The notes beneath the pieces are model-generated. The model was given only the letters and a program-made list of their open reading frames with translations. It ran no database searches and was not told the DNA's origin. From contig DUCM01000018.1 of NCBI GenBank assembly GCA_012959785.1, positions 1 to 64,000 on the forward strand: a stretch of DNA of 64,000 nt, read 5' to 3'. Position numbers and translations under genes: made by a program. The DNA is from Planctomycetota bacterium. GTDB taxonomy: Bacteria > Planctomycetota > UBA1135 > GCA-002686595. Positions 44,882-51,842 of this stretch are shown piece after piece; position 1 is the stretch's first letter, and every line of letters begins with the position of its first letter.

Positions 44882-47467
44882 TTGACTGAAAGCCGTAGAC
44901 CGAGCGCACCGAGGACCAGCAAAAGCCCAGTGAATCCCATCACAAAGACCCGCCCCACCCAGCAAGCAAACCGGTCGACGCCCCCCAACAAGGTCGCCTC
45001 CTTGGAGATCCTGAACCATGTCGACCCCCCTGCGGACTTCATCGAGCCCGACCTGAGCGGCAACGCCATCACCGTGCTTGAGCGCCGCTACCTGAGGAAG
45101 GACCCCGACACGGGGCTTGTGGTGGAGACTCCCCGGCAACTGTTCTGGCGAGTGGCATCCCATGTGGCCAAGACGGAACTCGAGTTCGCGGCCGACCGCC
45201 CCGAACGCGCCCTGCTGGTGGCCCGCGAGTTCTACGAGTTGATGGCCCAGCGCCAGTTCATGCCCAACAGCCCCTGCCTGATGAACGCCGGGCGCGAAAT
45301 GGGCATGCTCTCGGCTTGCTTCGTGATTCCTGTCGAGGACTCCATCGAGGGCATTTTCGAGGCCATCAAAGCCACCGCGCTGATCCAAAAGGCCGGTGGC
45401 GGCACGGGCTTCAGCTTCTCGCGTCTGCGCCCTTCGGGCGACATCGTGCGCTCCTCGGGGGGCACCACCGAGGGTCCCTTGTCGTTCGTGTCGGTCTTTT
45501 CCAAGGCCACCGACGCTATCCAACAGGGTGCTTTCCGGCGCGGCGCCAACATGGGCATGCTGCGTATCGACCACCCCGACATCATCAAGTTCATCAAGGT
45601 CAAGGACGACCGCACCAAGCTCACGAACTACAACATCTCGATTGCCGTCACCGACAAGTTCAGCGACCAGGTGCGCAGTGAGCCGGGCGCCATCCACGAG
45701 GTTCAAAACCCGCGCAGCGGCGAGTGGAAGAAACTCGCCAAGACCGATGACGAGGGCCAGGTCACCGGCGAGTTCTGGACCATCGGCGAGTTGTGGGACC
45801 TGATCGTGACCCACGCCCACGCGAGTGGCGAGCCGGGGGTGATTTTCATCGACCGCATCAATCGCCAGAACCCGATCAAGAATGTGGGCCTGATCGAGGC
45901 CACCAATCCTTGCGGCGAACAGCCCCTACACCCCTACGATTCGTGCAACCTCGGTTCTATCAACCTCGGACTCCTGGTTGGGGACAGCCAGGAAGGCTCC
46001 AGCTTCGATTGGGCTCAGTACAAGTCGATCATCCACACCTCGACCCGCTTTCTCGACGATGTGATCGAGGCCAACCGTTACCCCCTGCGTGAGATCGACA
46101 ACATGTCGAAGACCACGCGCCGCATCGGTTTGGGTGTGATGGGATTCGCCGACGCCCTTTACAAGCTCGGCATCCCTTACAACTCCGAAGAAGGCACCGC
46201 CTTCGGCGAGGAGATCATGCGCGTGCTCAACGATGAGTCGCACACCGCCTCCGAGATGTTGGCCGAAGAGCGCGGCGTCTTCCCGGCCTGGGAGGGTTCC
46301 GACTGGGAAACCGAAGGCCGGCGCCTGCGCAACTCCTACACCACCACGGTTGCGCCCACAGGCACGATTTCGATCATCGCCAACTGCTCTGGCGGCATCG
46401 AGCCCATGTTCAGTCTGGCCTTCGACCGCCAGGTTATGAAAGACACCCAGGGCAAGCCCACGATCATGCGCGAGGTCAACTATGTCTTCGAGGAGAAGAC
46501 CCGCGAGAAAGGCATATTCTCCGACGAGTTGATCGACCAGGTGATATCCGATGGCAGCTTGCAATACTCCGATGTTGTAGATGACGAGCTCAAGCGCGTT
46601 TTCGTGACCGCCCACGACATCACGCCTTACTGGCACATGCAGATGCAGTCAGCTTTCCAGCGCCACTGCGACGCGTCGATTTCGAAGACCATCAATTTTC
46701 CCCACGACGCCACGGTGAGTGATGTGCGTGAGATCTACGAGCTCGCCATCGACGAAGGCGTTAAGGGCGTAACCGTCTACCGCGACGGTTGTCGCGAGAT
46801 GCAGCCCATGGCACTCAAGGAAAAGGCCAAGCCCGAGAAAGCGCCGGAGTACGCGCCCAAGCTGGACGAAACCGCGCACCTGATCCGTGTCGACAACGAG
46901 GGCCAGATCCAACTCGCTCCGATTAAACTGCCCGAAATCATGAGCTGCCTCAGGATTCGTCAGTTGACGCCCTTTGGCAACATGCATGTGAAAGTCGCCG
47001 TGGATCCCGCCTCGGGCCGCGAACGCGAAGTCTTCGCACAACTCGGCAAAGGTGGCGATGTGGCCAACTCCGACCTCGAGGCCATCTGCCGCATCCTGAG
47101 CCTTTGGTTGCGCTCCAACGGCAGCCTGGATCTGGCGGTCAGACAACTCGACGGCATTGGCTCAAGCATGACCGTGCCCACAAAGGATGGGCGCATCATG
47201 TCCCTGGCCGATGGCCTGGCTCGCGCCCTGCGGCGTTACATGGAGGCCAAGCAGAAAGCTGGCTTGCACAGCCTTTTGCTCGGGGGCAGCACCCCCAACA
47301 TGGAGCCGGTGCAGGGCTCGGCTGCGACCCCGGCGGCCCCCACGCAGAAGTCCATGCCTCCGCGCAATGTGTCCTTGTACAAGCTGAAATGCCCCTCGTG
47401 CACGGAGAACTTGGCCTTCGAAGAAGGCTGCGTGAAGTGTTACGGCTGCGGCTTCAGCCAGTGCTGA
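44882..47467 (+). CDS. nrdJ: Adenosylcobalamin-dependent (class II) ribonucleotide reductase
   Basis: It reduces ribonucleotides to deoxyribonucleotides without oxygen, using coenzyme B12. It has 861 residues from a TTG start; the first 30 residues are basic and poorly conserved, so the start may be later. Typical blocks are QRQFMPNSPCLMNAG, SACFVIPVEDSIEGIF, QKAGGGTGFSFSRLRPSGD, GANMGMLRIDHPDI, the catalytic NPCGEQPLHPYDSCNLGSINL, and VAPTGTISIIANCSGGIEP. The C-terminus carries a zinc-ribbon (CPSCTENLAFEEGCVKCYGCG) and the swinging-thiol cysteine near the end (SQC). A terminator hairpin follows at 47513. Confidence 0.95.
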   Translation: MTESRRPSAPRTSKSPVNPITKTRPTQQANRSTPPNKVASLEILNHVDPPADFIEPDLSGNAITVLERRYLRKDPDTGLVVETPRQLFWRVASHVAKTELEFAADRPERALLVAREFYELMAQRQFMPNSPCLMNAGREMGMLSACFVIPVEDSIEGIFEAIKATALIQKAGGGTGFSFSRLRPSGDIVRSSGGTTEGPLSFVSVFSKATDAIQQGAFRRGANMGMLRIDHPDIIKFIKVKDDRTKLTNYNISIAVTDKFSDQVRSEPGAIHEVQNPRSGEWKKLAKTDDEGQVTGEFWTIGELWDLIVTHAHASGEPGVIFIDRINRQNPIKNVGLIEATNPCGEQPLHPYDSCNLGSINLGLLVGDSQEGSSFDWAQYKSIIHTSTRFLDDVIEANRYPLREIDNMSKTTRRIGLGVMGFADALYKLGIPYNSEEGTAFGEEIMRVLNDESHTASEMLAEERGVFPAWEGSDWETEGRRLRNSYTTTVAPTGTISIIANCSGGIEPMFSLAFDRQVMKDTQGKPTIMREVNYVFEEKTREKGIFSDELIDQVISDGSLQYSDVVDDELKRVFVTAHDITPYWHMQMQSAFQRHCDASISKTINFPHDATVSDVREIYELAIDEGVKGVTVYRDGCREMQPMALKEKAKPEKAPEYAPKLDETAHLIRVDNEGQIQLAPIKLPEIMSCLRIRQLTPFGNMHVKVAVDPASGREREVFAQLGKGGDVANSDLEAICRILSLWLRSNGSLDLAVRQLDGIGSSMTVPTKDGRIMSLADGLARALRRYMEAKQKAGLHSLLLGGSTPNMEPVQGSAATPAAPTQKSMPPRNVSLYKLKCPSCTENLAFEEGCVKCYGCGFSQC

Positions 47468-47500
47468 TCGGCTAAGTCTTTGCCGTGCACAGCGGCAGGT

Positions 47501-48133
47501 TTATTTCTCTTTGGGACCGGACTCACCATCGGAGTCCGGTCCCGCTTTCTTTTCTTCGAGCTCCGCCGGCTGCAACCATTCAAGCTCCTCAAAGAGCCGT
47601 CCGGTCAGAGGGCCAGTCTGGAGCTTGGTCCAAATAAAGCGCGAGGAGTCCTCGGCCGTCATGGTCAAGCGTCCTTCACGGACCTCGACTTCATAGATAG
47701 CCACCATGCCCGGCCGGCGTGGCGCGGTGAGGCCACCGCCGAGATCCAGGGTTCCAATCAGGAGGGTGGCCACAAGGTCGCCGAAGACATTGAAGTTGAG
47801 CCGGTAGGTGCCGCTCTGCAGGTAGCTCTCCTCTTCCTTGCCCCCAAGACCGAAGTAGCCCATGTGGATTTCGAGGGCCATGAACTCCTCGGCGATGACC
47901 ATGAAGGCCACATCCTGACGGCCAGCGTCTTGTACCGACGCCGAGCGCAATTCCGAAAGCTGCCAACCGCCTTGCATGCGGCGCAGGGTTTCCACATTGC
48001 GGGAGAGCCGCTCCTCGGCGGCCTCGCGGTCGCGCTCACGGGCCTGGCGTTCGGCCTGGGAGGGGTCTCCCCCGGTCTGAATCCAGAGCCCAGTGGCGAG
48101 GCCCAGGGCAAAGAGTGTGGACTTCCAATACAT
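47501..48133 (-). CDS. Small envelope protein of unknown function
   Basis: 210 residues with a hydrophobic N-terminus (YWKSTLFALGLATGLWIQ), likely a membrane anchor or signal peptide. A charged coil (QAERQARERDREAAEERLSRNVETLRRMQGGWQLSEL) follows, then a beta-rich core (VAFMVIAEEFMALEIHMGYF; YRLNFNVFGDLVATLLIGTLDLGG; GMVAIYEVEVREGRLTM). The core resembles small lipocalin-like folds. The last 15 or so codons coincide with the nrdJ terminator hairpin. Its ATG overlaps the opposite-strand region just upstream of the CDF transporter gene. I do not recognise a family. Confidence 0.65.
   Translation of the reverse strand: MYWKSTLFALGLATGLWIQTGGDPSQAERQARERDREAAEERLSRNVETLRRMQGGWQLSELRSASVQDAGRQDVAFMVIAEEFMALEIHMGYFGLGGKEEESYLQSGTYRLNFNVFGDLVATLLIGTLDLGGGLTAPRRPGMVAIYEVEVREGRLTMTAEDSSRFIWTKLQTGPLTGRLFEELEWLQPAELEEKKAGPDSDGESGPKEK
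47513..47543 (+). terminator. Strong terminator of nrdJ
   Basis: A 12-bp perfect stem (47513-47524/47532-47543) with a 7-nt loop is followed by a T-rich tract (47546-47555). It lies 46 bp after the nrdJ stop. The same DNA encodes the C-terminal end of the convergent gene at 47501-48133. Confidence 0.75.
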
Positions 48134-48197
48134 GGTCGAATCAGGGGGCAGGGGCTCGTTATCCTGTGGGCTCCACGGGCCACCCCGCGGTACACCT

Positions 48198-49076
48198 TTG
48201 CCCCAGACTAGCTCACAAGACCCTCTACTTCGAGTCGTCAGAATTCATCGACTGAACGCTGTGGTCAATTTGGCCTTGGCGGCGGTCAAACTTTCTCTGG
48301 GGCTGCTTGCAGGCTCGGGAGCCTTAGTCGCGGACGGATTGAACTCCGCAAGCGACCTGTGCAGCAACGCTGTGGCCTGGATTGGGTACCGCCTCTCCCT
48401 GCGGCCGCCCGACGAGGACCACCATTACGGCCACGGGAATTTCGAGCCCGCTGCCGCGGCCCTCATAGGCGCGATCATTCTGACGGCTGGCTTGGGGGTG
48501 ATTTGGCGCGCCTTCACCGGCGTCGATGCCACCACAGGCGGACTTCTCGGCTGGCTGGCCCTGGCTGCGGCAGGGATTTCGGGCCTCGTCAGCCTCTGGC
48601 TTTCCCGGCTAACTTTGGAGGCGGGCCGGGCTGCCCTCAGCCCATCGCTGGTTGCCCTCGGCCGAGACAAGCGTTCAGACGCCCTCTCCAGCGCCCTGGT
48701 GCTGATGGGAATCGGCGGCTCGCTCCTCGGATTCGCCTGGATTGAACCTCCGGTGACCGTTGCCGTGGGTCTTTGGATCTGCGTCTTGGGCGTCAAGAGC
48801 ATCTCCGAAGGCACCGATGTACTCATGGATCGCGTATCCGACCCGGCCCTGCGGGGCGCCTTGGTCGAGCGTGCCACCCAGGTTGAAGGGGTTGAATGCG
48901 TCCGCGATGTGCGTCTGCACCCCCTGGGCACGACCTACGGTGCCGACCTTACGATCTGTGTAAAGGCGTCTCTCACCGTGGCCGCCGGCCACAAAATCGC
49001 GGCGGAAGTAGAAGTTGCCATTATCGAGAAGCTGGACCTCGTCGTACAGGTCGTGGTGCATGTCGAACCGGCTTGA
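48198..49076 (+). CDS. Cation diffusion facilitator family transporter
   Basis: About 292 residues from the TTG at 48198, placed just before the first membrane helix; the open frame extends upstream to 48093 but without homologous sequence. Membrane metal-site motifs are ADGLNSASDL (near 45) and RDKRSDALSS (near 160). HHYGHGNFE follows the second helix, as in Zn/Fe/Mn exporters. The C-terminal cytosolic domain (VEGVECVRDVRLHPLGTTYGADLTICVKASLTVAAGHKIAAEVE) has the ferredoxin-like fold of the family. Export of divalent metal is likely; the metal is unknown. The DsbD-like gene starts 73 bp later. Confidence 0.85.
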   Translation: MPQTSSQDPLLRVVRIHRLNAVVNLALAAVKLSLGLLAGSGALVADGLNSASDLCSNAVAWIGYRLSLRPPDEDHHYGHGNFEPAAAALIGAIILTAGLGVIWRAFTGVDATTGGLLGWLALAAAGISGLVSLWLSRLTLEAGRAALSPSLVALGRDKRSDALSSALVLMGIGGSLLGFAWIEPPVTVAVGLWICVLGVKSISEGTDVLMDRVSDPALRGALVERATQVEGVECVRDVRLHPLGTTYGADLTICVKASLTVAAGHKIAAEVEVAIIEKLDLVVQVVVHVEPA

Positions 49077-49148
49077 CCTTGACCTGCTCACAGGGCCTCC
49101 GGCTTCCCTTGTTCGCCCCCCAGCGTTCGCTTGATTAGAGTCCTCCCC

Positions 49149-51464
49149 ATGAATCGAATTCTTCTCTCCTGGTTGTGCCTGGCTGCGTTCCTCGTGCCCG
49201 CTTCGCCGGGCCAAGGCATGGGCAAGGCCTCGGCCTCGCTTTACACCCGGCCCGCCGGCGACCGAATCGAGCTCAGTTTGCAGATACGGATCGAACCGAG
49301 CTTTCACCTCTATCACAAGGAGTTGGGCGCGCCCGACTCCGTGGGCTTGCCCCTGGCGGTGACCCTCATGGGAGAGGGCATCGAGTTCGACGAACTCTAT
49401 TGGCCCGAGCCCCACCGTTATGAACAACCCGGCCTCGGCGAGGACGGCGGCGACACATTCATTCTCGGCCACGACCGCTTGCTTGCATTGTACGGCCGCG
49501 CATCCTTGGCGCCGGGCGCCGACATTGAGAGCATCGAGGTGAAACTCAAGGGATTGGCCTGCGAGGACTCGGGCGCCTGCTACCCCTATTCCGAAACGGT
49601 CAAGTCAAAGGGCGAGGGCCGCGCCAAGCACTGGAAGGATTGGCCGGAGGGCTTTTGGGACAGCGCTGCGACAGAAGAGGCCGAGCCCACAGAAGAGTCC
49701 GAGGGCTTCGGCCAAGAGCACCTCTCAGGCGCGCTCTTCGTGCGCCGTGAAGGAGAAAAACTCTACGCCGTGCTCGAGCTCGAGGTTGCTCCCGGCGAAC
49801 ATCTGGGCCACACCGAAAAGGGCAACGAAAACGGCATTGCCCTGGACACGACCTTGATCCTGTCGGGTGCTGGCGTCGAGTGGTTCGAAGCCCAATGGCC
49901 CGAACCGGAAAAAACAACTCCGGAGTGGGGTGGCGAAGAGGACTGGATCTTCACCCACCACGGCAAGCTGCAAGTCACCGTGGAGGGCCGGGCGCCCGTG
50001 GATCTCGATCTACAATCAATCAAAGCTCGTCTCGAAGGTCAGGTCTGTGAAGACTCGGGCAGTTGTTTTCAGGTCAAGCTGACCTTCGCGAACCAGGGAC
50101 CGGAAGGCGCCGTGGCAAAGCCCGCGGACGATCAGGGCGGAGGGCTCTTGGCTCTGATTCTGGCCGCCATTGGCGGCGGCATCTTTGCGCTCTTGATGCC
50201 CTGCACCTACCCGATGATCCCGATCACGATCAGCTTCTTCACCAAACAGGCCGAGGCTCGCGAGGGCAGCGTGTTGCCGCTATCCCTGCTCTACGGTGCC
50301 GGCATCATCTTGATCTTCATCATCATTGGCTTGTTTATCGGACCCCTGATCATGCCCTTCGCCACTCACCCGGTGACGAACCTCATCATGGGCGCCATGT
50401 TCGTCTTCTTCGCCGCTGTCCTGTTTGGCGCCTTCACTCTGAACCCGCCCAAGTTCTTGATGGCCGCCGCCGGCAAGGCCAGCATGACCGGCGGATTGTT
50501 GGGCGTCTTCTTGATGGGCATGACCCTGGTGTTGACATCCTTCACCTGCACCGCGCCCTTCGTGGGAAGCCTGCTCTCCTTGGCCGCCAGGGAGGGATCT
50601 GGCTACGGCCGCATCGTGATCGGCATGGGGGTCTTTGGCCTGACCATGGCCACACCCTTTGTTTTCCTCTCGCTGGTTCCAGGCAAGCTGAAATCCATGC
50701 CCACCAGTGGTGAGTGGATGGACACGATCAAGGTCACCCTGGGCTTCATCGAGCTCGCCGCCGCACTCAAATTTTTCTCCAACACCGACTTGATTTGGCA
50801 ATGGCAGTTCATCTCGCGCGAGATGTTTCTCCTGATGTGGGCAGCGATTTTCATTTTGGCGGCCCTATTCTTGTTTGGCTTCATCCGCGTGCGTGGTCAC
50901 GCTGCCGATGAAATTGGCCCAGGGCGCATGTTCTTCGGCACCGGGATTCTGCTCTTCGGCCTCTACTGTTGGCACGGCTACAACGGTCATAGGATGGACT
51001 CGATCATGACGGCCATCATTCCCAACTACTCTTCAGCCCTGGTGTCCTCGGGCGGAAAAAGCAGCGGTGGCGTGGGCCACATGGGCGAACACACGATCAT
51101 CATCGATGACTACGAGGGCGCCCTTGAAATCGCCCTGCGAGAAGGCAAGCCCGTCCTGCTTAACTTCACTGGCTATGTCTGACCGGCTTGCCGGCAGATG
51201 GAAGAACATGTCTTCCCTGCCCCGGCGGTCGCCGGAAAATTGAAGCAGATGATCGAGGCCCGCATACACAACGACGGCACAAGCCAAGAGGAAGTGCGCG
51301 CCTGGCAGAACGATCTGTTGGGCACTTTCGCCACACCCTCCTACGCCCTCATCGATCCGGCCAATGGTGAAGTTCTGCTCTGGCACGAAGGCCCAGAATC
51401 GGACCCCGACAAATTCGCCGCCTGGCTGGAAGAAGCCCTGCAATCCTGGCGCGGGCTTCCATAG
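49149..51464 (+). CDS. DsbD-like thiol:disulfide reductase with in-frame TGA at the catalytic cysteine (predicted selenoprotein)
   Basis: Transfers electrons across the inner membrane to periplasmic thiols. Read through the TGA at 51180-51182 it has 771 residues. Layout: signal peptide (1-20); two tandem DsbD-alpha-type domains (about 25-165 and 190-310), each with a cysteine pair (C138/C144, C300/C306); a membrane core of about eight helices with C352 in LLMPCTYPM and C467 in SFTCTAPF; and a C-terminal thioredoxin domain from about 660. In that domain TGYV-U-PAC-RQMEEHVFP puts the TGA at residue 678, the first Cys of CxxC in relatives, with C681 as partner and a cis-Pro motif ATPSYALID. The frame after the TGA stays open for 93 codons to TAG. 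A hairpin follows the TGA. The start is the ATG at 49149, just before the signal peptide. Alternatives are a true stop with loss of the thioredoxin domain, or a sequencing error. Confidence 0.85.
51190..51226 (+). promoter_or_regulatory. Candidate bacterial SECIS hairpin after the DsbD TGA
   Basis: Stem parts are 51190-51194/51222-51226 (5 bp), 51195-51197/51217-51219 (3 bp, with CC bulge 51220-51221) and 51200-51205/51211-51216 (6 bp, with AT bulge 51198-51199). The apical loop is ACATG at 51206-51210, 24-28 nt after the TGA. Bacterial SECIS elements lie immediately after the UGA with the apical loop about 16-37 nt away and usually a G near the loop start; here the G is last in the loop. Placement fits, loop sequence fits only partly. 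Confidence 0.55.
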
Positions 51465-51551
51465 GCTCGGTCGTGTTCGCAATCCTGGGTGTGCTTGCCC
51501 CCTGGAGCTCCTCCCCCTGACTGGCCCCACAAGGGGCAGACTCGCTGACCC

Positions 51552-51842
51552 TCACAGGAAAAAGTAGGTGCATGGGCGCGGTACCGTCCAAGCCTTGGTC
51601 GCGGCCATCTCCCAGGGGCGCGTACTCCGTCCTGCCCCAGCCTGCGTATCAAGATCGCATGCGCATTGGTCGGTGGCTCCCTTGGAGTCGACTTTGAAGA
51701 AGGAACTCTCGAAGGCAGCGCGCTTCAAGCAACAGCTGGCCCCGGAGGCGACCTGAAAAAGTTCGCCCTCGGATTCCAGCAACCAGCAAGTGTCGCCAGG
51801 GCCAAGCGGTCGGATTTCCCCTGTTGGAGGGGCCGGGCGCAT
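51552..51842 (-). CDS. Small cysteine-containing protein translationally coupled to the kinase/phospho-lyase gene
   Basis: 96 residues starting at the ATG at 51842, which overlaps the stop of the upstream fusion gene (TGATG). The N-terminal half (MRPAPPTGEIRPLGPGDTCWLLESEGELFQVASGASCCLKRA) reads as coherent protein. The second half (CAC, Trp, Pro-rich end) is less typical. It has five cysteines and no signal peptide. Coupling is the main support; no family is recognised. 51465-51551 between this gene and the DsbD gene shows nothing further. Confidence 0.5.
   Translation of the reverse strand: MRPAPPTGEIRPLGPGDTCWLLESEGELFQVASGASCCLKRAAFESSFFKVDSKGATDQCACDLDTQAGAGRSTRPWEMAATKAWTVPRPCTYFFL

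Noticed and set aside
51198..51464. Separate small gene starting at the ATG at 51198
   Set aside because: It is in the same frame as the DsbD gene after a single TGA and starts inside the thioredoxin active-site helix, so it is better read as the downstream part of one protein.
51465..51551. tRNA-Sec (selC) near the DsbD gene
   Set aside because: I looked for a cloverleaf with a long variable arm and TCA anticodon in the gap and found none. No tRNA was found anywhere in the window.
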